Shown: positions 1 to 6,626, numbered from the stretch's first letter. The stretch: DNA of 7,659 nucleotides from Chloroflexota bacterium (GCA_021845945.1 JAJZRD010000186.1:1-7659), one strand, 5' to 3'. Program-made: numbers and translations. The notes: a model not told the origin generated them from the sequence alone.

Positions 1-99
1 GTGGCCGAGAAGCCGGTGGAGCGCCCGCGGCGGAAGTCCTCTCGGGCGGCCTTCGGGGGCACTGCCCCGGTGGGCAGCGGGTTGTGGCAGCAGTCTTAA
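1..99 (+). CDS. C-terminal end of an unidentified upstream gene (5' truncated by window)
   Basis: Frame 1 is open from the first base to a TAA at 97-99, giving 32 residues that begin VAEKPVERPRR and end GSGLWQQS. Nearly all third codon positions are G or C, as in the genuine genes of this window, which supports coding. The tail is basic and proline/arginine-rich, looks like a flexible C-terminus, and shows no family motif. It ends 156 bp before leuC on the same strand. An earlier leucine or branched-chain gene such as leuA would fit the position, but that is a guess from context only. The GTG at base 1 need not be a start codon. Confidence 0.5.
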   Translation: MAEKPVERPRRKSSRAAFGGTAPVGSGLWQQS

Positions 100-255
100 G
101 GTACAATACATAAGGGCGGGGCCCTGTGCCCCGCCGCCCGGCGGGCGATGTCACGGTGGTGGCGTGGGTCTCGTCCTACCGCCACTGGCCGTTGCCGCAT
201 CGAGCCGCGGCGATCCAAAGCGGTGGCAAGCCACCGCACTCCAAGTGGAGGTAAC
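100..255 (+). promoter_or_regulatory. Structured leader upstream of leuC, candidate attenuator or translational switch
   Basis: This 156-bp gap holds no convincing gene. A -10-like TACAAT lies at 102-107, without a good -35. Hairpins follow: GGCGGGGC/GCCCCGCC (115-122/128-135); GTGGCG/CGCCAC (159-164/180-185), extendable in both directions; and the perfect GCGGTGGC-AA-GCCACCGC (220-237). CTCC/GGAG (239-242/247-250) covers the Shine-Dalgarno sequence. Several arms can swap partners: 156-163 also pairs with 230-237, and 178-185 pairs with 245-252 over the ribosome binding site except for one A-G mismatch. That is the geometry of a conditional leader. No T-box consensus, run of Leu codons or T-tract is visible, so the class is unassigned. 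High GC raises the chance of accidental hairpins. Confidence 0.4.
115..135 (+). terminator. GC-rich hairpin after the upstream gene (terminator-like, no T-tract)
   Basis: GGCGGGGC and GCCCCGCC form a perfect 8-bp stem around a 5-nt loop, starting 16 nt after the upstream stop codon. No run of T follows, so it is not a classical intrinsic terminator. It could end or attenuate the upstream transcript, or be the first stem of the leuC leader. A second small stem, CGCCC/GGGCG (135-147), abuts it. Confidence 0.3.
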
Positions 256-1518
256 ATGCCTCAAACCGTTGCGGAGAAGATCCTTGCCGCCCACGGCAGG
301 CGAAGGGAAGTAGAGGCCGGCGACCTGCTGAACGTGCAGGTCGACGTGGCCATGGCTAACGACATCACTGCTCCTCCGGCCATCGAGGAGTTCCAGCGGC
401 TGGGGGTCGAGCGTGTGTGGGATGCCGACCGGGTGGTCCTGGTGATGGACCACTTCTGTCCTGCCAAGGACATCGCGGCCGCCACCAACGCCAAGGCCTC
501 GCGGGAGTTCGCCCGGGCCCAGGGGATCAAGCACTTCTTCGAGGGTGGCCCGGCGGGGATCGAGCACGCCCTGCTGCCCGAGCAAGGGCTGGTGGGGCCG
601 GGCGAGGTGGTGATCGGCGCCGATTCCCACACCTGCACCTATGGGGCCGTCGGCACCTTTTCCTGTGGGGTTGGGCACACCGACATGGGGGTATCGTGGG
701 CCACCGGTGAGGTGTGGATGAAGGTGCCCCACACCCTGAAGGTAGTGCTGAAGGGTCGCCGGGCGCCCTGGGTGGTCGGCAAGGACGTGATCCTCCACAT
801 CATCGGCCGCATCGGGGTGGAGGGGGCCAACTACCTCTCCATGGAGTACCACGGCGATGGGGTGGCCGATCTGACCATGGAGGACCGCTTCACCATGGCC
901 AACATGACCACCGAGGCCCAGGGCAAGGTCGGGCTGTTCCCCGTCGACGGTCGGACCCGGGAGTTCCTGGCTGGCCGGTTCCAGCGTCCCTACACCGTCC
1001 ACGAGGCGGACCCCGGCGCCCGGTATCTGGACACGGTAGAGGTGGATCTGAGCAGCCTGGAGCCGGTGGTGGCGGCTCCCTTCCTGCCCTCCAACGTCAA
1101 GCCGGTCCGAGAGGTGTCCGGGACCACCATCGATCAGGCTTTCATCGGCGCCTGCACCAATGGCTGGCTCTCGGATCTCCGCATCGCCGCCGGCCTCATG
1201 AGGGGGAAGAAGGTTCACCCGGACGTTCGCTGCATGGTGATCCCGGCCACCCCCACCATCTACCGGCAGGCCCTCCAGGAGGGGATCATCGACGTGCTGA
1301 TGGAGGCAGGCTGCTCGGTGAGCACTTCCACCTGCGGGCCCTGCATGGGTGGCCACATGGGGGTGCTGGCGGCGGGCGAGCGGTGTGTCAGCACCAGCAA
1401 CCGGAACTTCCGGGGCCGGATGGGGCATCCGGAGTCGGAGGTGTACCTGGCCAGCCCTGGGGTGGCGGCAGCCTCCGCGATCATGGGTCGGATCGCTCAT
1501 CCGGAGGAGGTAGCATGA
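256..1518 (+). CDS. leuC: 3-isopropylmalate dehydratase large subunit (LeuC, HACN-type)
   Basis: This is the catalytic [4Fe-4S] subunit of isopropylmalate isomerase, a cytosolic enzyme that with LeuD converts 2-isopropylmalate to 3-isopropylmalate in leucine synthesis. The 420 residues match the shorter HACN/archaeal-type subfamily rather than the roughly 470-residue enterobacterial form. Visible aconitase motifs are DHFCP (65-69), GADSHTCTYGA (121-131), GACTNG with cluster ligand C300, CGPC with ligands C360 and C363, and SNRNFRGRMG (381-390). The frame is open upstream to an ATG at 148. The start at 256 is preferred because GGAGG at 247-251 precedes it and family homology begins there (MPQTVAEKIL); the added 36 residues would be Arg/Trp-rich and leader-like. 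The stop overlaps the leuD start by 4 bp, implying translational coupling. Homoaconitase is the alternative within the family, but leuD and an isopropylmalate-type leuB nearby argue for LeuC. Confidence 0.95.
   Translation: MPQTVAEKILAAHGRRREVEAGDLLNVQVDVAMANDITAPPAIEEFQRLGVERVWDADRVVLVMDHFCPAKDIAAATNAKASREFARAQGIKHFFEGGPAGIEHALLPEQGLVGPGEVVIGADSHTCTYGAVGTFSCGVGHTDMGVSWATGEVWMKVPHTLKVVLKGRRAPWVVGKDVILHIIGRIGVEGANYLSMEYHGDGVADLTMEDRFTMANMTTEAQGKVGLFPVDGRTREFLAGRFQRPYTVHEADPGARYLDTVEVDLSSLEPVVAAPFLPSNVKPVREVSGTTIDQAFIGACTNGWLSDLRIAAGLMRGKKVHPDVRCMVIPATPTIYRQALQEGIIDVLMEAGCSVSTSTCGPCMGGHMGVLAAGERCVSTSNRNFRGRMGHPESEVYLASPGVAAASAIMGRIAHPEEVA
1503..1510 (+). promoter_or_regulatory. leuD ribosome binding site inside the leuC 3' end
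   Basis: GGAGGAGG encodes the last residues of LeuC and sits 4 nt before the leuD ATG at 1515. It supports the ATGA overlap start and coupled translation of the two subunits. Confidence 0.7.
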
Positions 1519-2009
1519 AGCTAGTTGGTCGAGCCTGGAAGTACGGGCCCAACGTAGATACCGACGTAATCATCCCAGCCCGCTACCTGACGGAGTTCCG
1601 GCCGGCGGAGCTAGCCAAGCACTGCATGGAGGATCTGGACACCTCCTTCACCAGGGAGGTGCGGGTCGGCGACCTGATCGTGGCTGGCCGCAGCTTCGGC
1701 ATCGGCTCCTCCAGGGAGCATGCCCCCGTGGCCATCAAGGCCTCGGGCATCGCCGCGGTGATCGCCCCCTCCTTCGCTCGCATTTTCCATCGCAACGCCA
1801 TAAACGTCGGACTGCCGGTGGTGGAGTGCGAGGGGATCGACGAGGACGTGGAGAAAGGGGACGAGCTGGAGGTGGATCTGAGCGAGGGCACGGTGCTCAA
1901 CCGCCGGACCGGCAAGCTGTTCCGGGCCAGCCGCTACCCCGACTTCATGCTGGGGATCATCAACGCCGGCGGCCTGGTGAACTACACCCGGAAGAGGTTG
2001 CGCGGCTGA
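1515..2009 (+). CDS. leuD: 3-isopropylmalate dehydratase small subunit (LeuD)
   Basis: This is the swivel-domain subunit that completes the LeuCD dehydratase active site. Its 164 residues are the usual size of the small subunit partnering HACN-type LeuC. Visible motifs are NVDTDVIIPARYL (13-25), AKHCMED (34-40) and the signature FGIGSSREHAP (61-71), followed by the ARIFHRNAINVGLP segment (88-101). The ATG overlaps the leuC stop as ATGA, and GGAGGAGG lies 4 nt upstream. In archaeal homologues the residues after the YL of the early loop influence isopropylmalate versus homoaconitate specificity; here they read YLTE (24-27), matching neither of the two patterns I recall, so motif alone does not settle the substrate. 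An open frame extends far upstream within leuC but is a shadow, because leuC itself is well conserved there. Confidence 0.95.
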   Translation: MKLVGRAWKYGPNVDTDVIIPARYLTEFRPAELAKHCMEDLDTSFTREVRVGDLIVAGRSFGIGSSREHAPVAIKASGIAAVIAPSFARIFHRNAINVGLPVVECEGIDEDVEKGDELEVDLSEGTVLNRRTGKLFRASRYPDFMLGIINAGGLVNYTRKRLRG

Positions 2010-2017
2010 TCATCGTC

Positions 2018-2070
2018 GACCTGAGCGAAGCGAAGGGTCTCGGCACAGGAGATGCTTCGCTTCGCTCGGC
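2018..2070. repeat. Palindromic repeat between convergent genes, candidate bidirectional terminator
   Basis: GAGCGAAGCGAAG (2023-2035) and CTTCGCTTCGCTC (2055-2067) form a perfect 13-bp stem. An inner TCTC/GAGA stem lies at 2038-2041/2049-2052, and degenerate outer pairing is seen at 2021-2022/2068-2069. It starts 14 nt after the leuD stop and ends about 30 nt from the stop of the opposing regulator gene, so it sits between two convergent 3' ends. No T-tract is present on either strand. From memory, this core resembles dispersed palindromes common in Chloroflexota and some other phyla. Only one copy occurs in this window, so dispersal is not shown here. Confidence 0.7.
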
Positions 2071-2097
2071 ATCACCGAAGGGGGTTCCGCGCCCGCG

Positions 2098-2544
2098 CTA
2101 CTCCGTCTTTCGGGGCGGCGGGGTCTCGTTCAGCAGCAGCCAGTACAGCCCCAGCTGCTGCACCGCAGAAAGGAACTGGTCGAAATCCACCGGCTTACGA
2201 ATGTAGCTGTTGGCGCCCAAGCGGTAGGAGCTGACCATGTCCTGCTCTTCTCGGGAGGACGTCAACACTACCACGGGCAGAAGCCGCGTCCGCTGGTTGG
2301 CCCGCATGCGCCGCAGCACCTCTAGCCCGTCGATCCTGGGCAGCTTCAGATCCAGCAGTATGACCTGGGGCACGGCGACGCCGCGGTCCGCGTATGCGCC
2401 GGTGCCCAGCAGGTAGTCCAGTGCCTCGACCCCGTCTCGGGCCACCACCACCTCGTTCAGGATGTTGCTCTTCTTGAAGGCTCGCAGGGTCAGATCCACA
2501 TCGTCGGGATTGTCCTCAATCAGTAGGATGGTCTTCTCGTTCAT
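2098..2544 (-). CDS. Single-domain response regulator, Rcp1-like
   Basis: This 148-residue cytosolic protein is a lone receiver domain, of the type that accepts phosphate from phytochrome-like or PAS kinases. It shows the acidic pair E10-D11 (IEDNPDD), phosphoacceptor D65 in LLDLKLPRIDG, switch residue T95 in VVLTSS, and K117 in the KPVDFDQF segment. The long loop between helix 2 and strand 3 and the GLYWLLLNE tail are typical of Rcp1-like receivers. No DNA-binding or enzymatic output domain follows. An in-frame ATG exists at 2568, but AAGGAGG lies between it and the ATG at 2544, so 2544 is the chosen start. It is the last gene of the minus-strand cassette, 48 nt after the MEDS-PAS kinase, which is its most likely phosphodonor. 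Output is presumably through protein contact or as a phosphate shuttle. Confidence 0.92.
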   Translation of the reverse strand: MNEKTILLIEDNPDDVDLTLRAFKKSNILNEVVVARDGVEALDYLLGTGAYADRGVAVPQVILLDLKLPRIDGLEVLRRMRANQRTRLLPVVVLTSSREEQDMVSSYRLGANSYIRKPVDFDQFLSAVQQLGLYWLLLNETPPPRKTE

Positions 2545-2548
2545 TCCG

Positions 2549-2555
2549 CCTCCTT
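2549..2555 (-). promoter_or_regulatory. Ribosome binding site of the response regulator gene
   Basis: On the minus strand AAGGAGG ends 4 nt before the ATG at 2544. It lies downstream of the alternative in-frame ATG at 2568 and therefore decides the start. Confidence 0.7.
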
Positions 2556-2592
2556 CTCGCCAGTCCAACGGGGGTTACCGACCTCTTGGCCG

Positions 2593-5046
2593 CTAGAGTG
2601 TGAAGTAGAAAGTGGCTCCTCGCTCGACGGCGCCCTCTGCCCAGACCCGGCCCCCGTGGCGAAGTACGATCCGCTGGACTGTAGCCAGGCCGATGCCGGA
2701 GCCGGGGAACTCGGTCTGGGCGTGCAGCCGCTGGAAGGCCCCGAACAGCTTGTCGGCGTAGGCCATGTCGAATCCGGCCCCATCGTCGCGCACGAAGTAG
2801 ACCTCTTCGCCCTCCTGATGGAGGACGCCGAACTCTATCCTCGCCTGGGGATGCTGGCAGGTGAATTTCCATGCGTTGCCCAGCAGGTTCTCCAGCACCC
2901 CGCCCAGGAGCCGCGCATCACCGCAGGCCACCACGTCGGGATGGATGTCGAACTCCACCTGGCGCTCCGGCTGCGTCTTCTGAAGCTCTGTGGCGACGGT
3001 GCGCGCCAGACCGCTGAGATCTACCTCCTCGCGGCGCATCTCGCCGCGAGTCACCCGAGACAGGGTGAGCATGTCGTCGATGAGCTGTGCCATCCTCCGG
3101 CTGGCTGCCCGCACTCGCTCCAGGTAGTGCCTGCCCTGCTCGTCCAATCGATCGCCGTACTCCTCCTGAAGAGCCTGGCTGAAGCCATCGATGCCCCTCA
3201 GCGGTGCCCGCAGGTCGTGGGATACGGAGTAGCTGAAGGCCTCCAGCTCCCCGTTGATGGCGTCCAGCTCCAGGGCCCGCCGCGTGAGGTCCGCGTTCAG
3301 CTTCCGGATCTCCTCTTCGGCCCGCTTTCGCTCGGTTATGTCCTCCTTGACGGCCAGGAAGTGGGTGATGTTGCCCTCGGGGTCCCGAATCGGCGAGATG
3401 GAGGCGAACTCCCAGTACAGCTCGGCGTTCTTCTTGCGGTTGTGGAATTCACCGCGCCATTCGCCGCCGGCGGTGATGGTTCTCCAGAGCTGCTCGTAGT
3501 CCTCGGGCGACATCTCTCCCGACTTCAGGATCCTGGGGTTCTGCCCGATTGCCTCCTCAGGGGTATAGCCGGTGATCTGAGTGAACTTGGGATTGACGTA
3601 CTCGATGGTGCCCTTGAGGTCGGTGATCACCACGGTAGCCGGGCTTTGTTCGACGGCCTGCGAAAGCTTCCGGAGCTGCTCCTCCGCCTGCTTGCGCTCG
3701 GTGATGTCCTGCCCCTGGGCGATGGTGGCTACCAGCGTATTGCCGTCCTCGGCGTAGATGTTGGCCGAGTTCCACAGGGCCACTCGGGTTTCCCCATCTT
3801 GGCGCAGGATAGGGATCTCCACGGATTCCCAATACTCGCCACTCAACGTGCGAGCGATCTTGTCCAGCGACTCCTCACGGGTAGGCTCCGGGAAGAGGAT
3901 ACTCAATTCCCCGCCGATGACCTCGCCGGCCGCGTAGCCGGTGAGGTGCTCGAAGGCGTGGTTGAAGCGGGTGATCCTGAAGGCAGGGTCCCACACGATA
4001 ATTGGGGCGTTGGCGTAGTTGAAAAGCTTCTCCAGGTAATTCCGGGTTTCTCTCAGTCCCTGCTCAGCCTGCTGGCGCTCGGTGACGTCTCTGGCGATCG
4101 CCTCCACCGCCACCAGTTCGCCGCGGTCGTCGAGAAGTGGAACCGAGCGCACCTCCAGCCAGACCTGGTGCCCGGCCTTGTGGACGCATCGCAGGACAGC
4201 AGGCCCCGAACCGGAATCGGACTCCAGCACGGCGCTCAATGCCTCTCGGTCGGGCGTGAGGAGGGTTTCCAAAAAGAGAGCCGGGTTGTGGTAGAGCTCC
4301 CCGGGGGCGAAGCCCAGGATGCCGGCTGCGGCCGCACTCACGTAGCTGAGGCGACGTCTCGGCTTCAGGTCGTAGCGTAGAATGATGTCGGGCGCGTTGT
4401 CCGCCAGGCGGCGGAAGCGAGCCTCGCTTTCCTGAAGCGCCTCCTTCGTTCTTCTCAGCTCTGAGCTCTCGACCAGATCCCACCGGCCCTCCTGCCGGAT
4501 GAGGGCAAACCGGTGGTTGCGTATCACCTCCAGGACGTCCGATCCGCTGCACCTGGCCAGGGAGTAGCTGCACAGCGCGATCATGCGCAGGTTGCCGATG
4601 ACGTCGTTGATCTGCTCCTCATAATCGACGAAACTGCTCCAATCTCGCCGTTCCAGCCAGGCCGTGTTGCCCGTAAGCCGGATGCCCTCGTAGCCCCGTG
4701 CCAGCGCCCGATTCAGTCTATCGACCCATCCGTCTAGCACCCTGCGGAGGTCGAAGCTTCCGCCCTTCAGATACCACTCTGTGTGGGGAACGATCTCTAT
4801 CTGCTCACGCCGGAGATAGCGATCGAAATCCGGTATCGCCTTCCTGGCAGCCGCCTCGGCCTCTGGCGCCGCCAGCGGCTCCGAGGTGACCCACATGCAG
4901 AACTCGTTGTTCTCCAGGCCGGCCGCGAAATAGGAGACCAGCGAATCGGCCAGGTCCTGCTTGGACTCGTAGAACTGGCAGAGGTGGGTGCCCCAGGGGA
5001 TGGTGCCCAGGCAGTCGATGCCGCTGGGTCGCGTTCCGTCTTCCAT
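2593..5046 (-). CDS. Soluble sensor histidine kinase: MEDS, three PAS, HisKA, HATPase
   Basis: This 817-residue kinase has no signal peptide or membrane segment, so it should sense cytosolic signals. Residues about 12-190 form a MEDS domain (GTHLCQFYES near 19-28, FCMWVTSEPL near 49-58, MIALCSYSL near 155-163), a family known from DcmR and methanogen sensors and proposed to bind small organic ligands. Three PAS units follow, at about 205-325, 335-452 and 455-575, each ending in a DVTERQ/DITERK-type linker. The kinase core has the H-box FSYSVSHDLRAPLRG with phosphoacceptor H610, N-box ENLLGNAWKFT (719-729), G1 DDGAGFD (754-760), F-box FGAFQRLH and G2 GSGIGLATV (782-790), the phytochrome-type kinase pattern. 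The ATG at 5046 has GGAGAAGG (5052-5059) upstream. It lies between a receiver-kinase and a lone receiver, both possible partners. The ligand is unknown. Confidence 0.93.
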   Translation of the reverse strand: MEDGTRPSGIDCLGTIPWGTHLCQFYESKQDLADSLVSYFAAGLENNEFCMWVTSEPLAAPEAEAAARKAIPDFDRYLRREQIEIVPHTEWYLKGGSFDLRRVLDGWVDRLNRALARGYEGIRLTGNTAWLERRDWSSFVDYEEQINDVIGNLRMIALCSYSLARCSGSDVLEVIRNHRFALIRQEGRWDLVESSELRRTKEALQESEARFRRLADNAPDIILRYDLKPRRRLSYVSAAAAGILGFAPGELYHNPALFLETLLTPDREALSAVLESDSGSGPAVLRCVHKAGHQVWLEVRSVPLLDDRGELVAVEAIARDVTERQQAEQGLRETRNYLEKLFNYANAPIIVWDPAFRITRFNHAFEHLTGYAAGEVIGGELSILFPEPTREESLDKIARTLSGEYWESVEIPILRQDGETRVALWNSANIYAEDGNTLVATIAQGQDITERKQAEEQLRKLSQAVEQSPATVVITDLKGTIEYVNPKFTQITGYTPEEAIGQNPRILKSGEMSPEDYEQLWRTITAGGEWRGEFHNRKKNAELYWEFASISPIRDPEGNITHFLAVKEDITERKRAEEEIRKLNADLTRRALELDAINGELEAFSYSVSHDLRAPLRGIDGFSQALQEEYGDRLDEQGRHYLERVRAASRRMAQLIDDMLTLSRVTRGEMRREEVDLSGLARTVATELQKTQPERQVEFDIHPDVVACGDARLLGGVLENLLGNAWKFTCQHPQARIEFGVLHQEGEEVYFVRDDGAGFDMAYADKLFGAFQRLHAQTEFPGSGIGLATVQRIVLRHGGRVWAEGAVERGATFYFTL

Positions 5047-5103
5047 CGTCGCCTTCTCCGATCTGAGCGTTTCGGAAGCCTCTCGGCCGGCGTGGCCGTC
5101 CTG

Positions 5104-5134
5104 TCGACCGGAGCCCTTCCGGCGCTCTGGTCGA
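5104..5134 (-). other. Intercistronic hairpin between the two kinase genes
   Basis: TCGACC/GGTCGA (5104-5109/5129-5134) and GAGC/GCTC (5111-5114/5124-5127) form a stem with one mismatch (A-C in the minus-strand RNA) and a 9-nt loop. It begins 8 nt after the stop codon of the upstream gene in the 96-nt spacer. No T-tract follows. It may tune relative expression or protect the 3' end of the first message rather than fully terminate. Confidence 0.35.
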
Positions 5135-5142
5135 TAGGGTTC

Positions 5143-6330
5143 TCACTTGGCCAGGGCGCCGGCTCCTCCCTGGGTGGTCTCGGCCGGCGTCTCTCGCGCA
5201 GTTTCCCGATGGATGGGGAGGTATATGCTGAAACTGGTACCTTCTCCGAGGGTGGTCTCCAGGTCGACGTAGCCCTGGTGGTCGGATACGATCGTCTGGA
5301 CGATACTGAGGCCGAGGCCCGAGCCCTTCTGCTCGTCGGTGCGCTTGGTGGTGAAGAAGGGGTCGAAGATCCTGTTGGCGATCTCGTTGGGGATGCCTGG
5401 ACCGGTGTCGCCAACCTCCAGCCTGACGTACTCTCCAGCCTCGATGCGGTTGTAGCGGCCGAAGGGCCTTTCTTGCCGGACGTTCTCGGTCCTCAGGGTG
5501 AGGGTTCCGCCATCCCCCATGGCCTCCAGGGCGTTGGAGATCAGGTTGACGACAACCCGAAGAAGCTGGGCCGGCGAGCCGCTGACTGTGTGAAGGTCGG
5601 GAGTCAGGTGGGCCTCCACGGTGACGGCCGCCGCTCGTTCGTACATCTGCCCCAGGGCCTGCTGCACCACGTAGTTCATCTCCGTCGTTTCCTGGTGAGA
5701 GCGACCTCTCCTGCCCAGGGTGAGCAGGTCCTCGTTGATGGCGGACATCTGCCGGACGTTGTTCAGTAAAGCATCGCAGTACTTGACCGCGGGATGTTCC
5801 ACCGGCAGCAGCTTCTTGATGATTTGGGGATACCCGAAGAGCGGTGAGAGGAGATTGGTGAAATCGTGGGCTACCTGGGCGGCGATCCTTCCGGCCAACT
5901 CCAGCCGCTGAGCCCTCTGGAGCTGCTCCTCCATCTGCCGCCGTTCCTTCCGGATCGCGGCATCGTTCAACTCGCGCTGGATGGCGGGGGCCAGCCTCGC
6001 CAGGTTGTCCTTCATGATGTAGTCGTGGGCTCCGGCCTTCATGGCCTCCACCGCGACGTTCTCACCGATCTTGCCCGAAACGACGATGAAGGGGATGTCG
6101 ATCTCTGTCTTCTTCAGGAGGGCGAGGGCAGCCAACCCGCTGAAGCTGGGCATCACGTAGTCGGAGATGACCAGGTCCCAGCTTTCCTCCTCCAAAGCGC
6201 GAGCCATGGAGTTGGAGGTGTCGACCCGTTCGACCGTGGGGTCGTAGCCGCCGCGCCGCAGTTCCAGCAGGACGAGTTCGGCGTCGGCCTCATAGTCCTC
6301 CACTAAGAGGACGCGCAACGGTGTGCCCAT
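5143..6330 (-). CDS. Receiver-histidine kinase fusion (REC-HisKA-HATPase)
   Basis: This 395-residue soluble protein has a receiver domain at about 5-120 and a kinase core at about 140-373. The receiver shows E11-D12 (VEDYEAD), phosphoacceptor D57 in VISDYVMP, S85 at the switch position and K107 in YIMKDN. The kinase has H155 in the H-box VAHDFTNLLSP, N-box NLISNALEA (262-270), G1 GDTGPGIP (307-314), FDPFFTTK and G2 GSGLGLSIV (336-344). H-box and G2 resemble NtrB/AtoS-type HDFNNLL kinases, with Thr for the first Asn. REC at the N-terminus means kinase activity may be set by phosphorylation from another kinase. The frame is open back to an ATG at 6738, but the extra 136 residues look noncoding. 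CTCCCCCC on the plus strand (6335-6342), read as GGGGGGAG on the minus, lies 4 nt before the ATG at 6330 and supports this start. It is first in the minus-strand cassette. The C-terminal tail from about 375 is low-complexity. Confidence 0.92.
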   Translation of the reverse strand: MGTPLRVLLVEDYEADAELVLLELRRGGYDPTVERVDTSNSMARALEEESWDLVISDYVMPSFSGLAALALLKKTEIDIPFIVVSGKIGENVAVEAMKAGAHDYIMKDNLARLAPAIQRELNDAAIRKERRQMEEQLQRAQRLELAGRIAAQVAHDFTNLLSPLFGYPQIIKKLLPVEHPAVKYCDALLNNVRQMSAINEDLLTLGRRGRSHQETTEMNYVVQQALGQMYERAAAVTVEAHLTPDLHTVSGSPAQLLRVVVNLISNALEAMGDGGTLTLRTENVRQERPFGRYNRIEAGEYVRLEVGDTGPGIPNEIANRIFDPFFTTKRTDEQKGSGLGLSIVQTIVSDHQGYVDLETTLGEGTSFSIYLPIHRETARETPAETTQGGAGALAK

Positions 6331-6592
6331 CCAACTCCCCCCATAGCTGTTGTCAGGGCTCTCGCTGCTGCCGGATGGCCCGAGCGCCGGCGCATCCCAG
6401 TTCGAAGCTGTTCTTCGTGTGGGGTGGAGACGGCGGCAGGGTAACAGCCTCTTGGCCTCTACGGTGCACCCGTTTCCGCATCCGCCAGGGATCAGGGCGA
6501 TCGGCAGGATGGGTAATTGGAAAAGCGAGCCCCCGTGTGCCGGCAAGCGAGAGAAGCTCCCGCAGGGTGCAAGGATAGCGTTTCTGGGCAGA

Positions 6593-6626
6593 CCGATGCA
6601 ACACCGAGGGGGCGGGGTTGCATCGG
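6593..6626. repeat. 10-bp perfect inverted repeat upstream of leuB, operator or leader hairpin
   Basis: CCGATGCAAC (6593-6602) and GTTGCATCGG (6617-6626) are exact reverse complements around a 14-nt spacer. After one A-G mismatch, three further pairs (6604-6606/6613-6615) can form. It lies about 125 bp upstream of the leuB start. In DNA it could be a binding site for a dimeric regulator; in RNA a 10- to 13-bp stem-loop. No T-tract follows. Confidence 0.6.

Noticed and set aside
200..255. T-box riboswitch before leuC
   Set aside because: GCGGTGGCA superficially resembles the T-box core, but the ACCGCG complement context, a specifier stem and sufficient leader length are missing, and TGGC does not suit a tRNA-Leu with discriminator A.
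151..1500. 449-codon minus-strand open frame opposite leuC
   Set aside because: It mirrors a well-conserved leuC, its translation is His/Gly/Pro-rich without motifs, and long antisense frames are expected in high-GC genes.
714..2009. Open frame continuing leuD upstream through leuC
   Set aside because: Residues before the leuD ATG are low-complexity Gly/Arg/Pro/His, and leuC occupies this stretch in another frame with intact motifs, so it is not a fusion.
2656..4380. 574-codon plus-strand open frame opposite the MEDS-PAS kinase
   Set aside because: No recognisable domain; the minus-strand frame shows PAS and kinase motifs throughout, so this is its shadow.
4783..5769. 328-codon plus-strand open frame across the kinase junction
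   Set aside because: It spans two real minus-strand genes and their spacer, with no motif and no supporting start context.
2101..6330. Mobile element carrying the signalling cassette
   Set aside because: No transposase, integrase, terminal inverted repeats or target duplication could be seen at the edges; only the gene arrangement suggests insertion.
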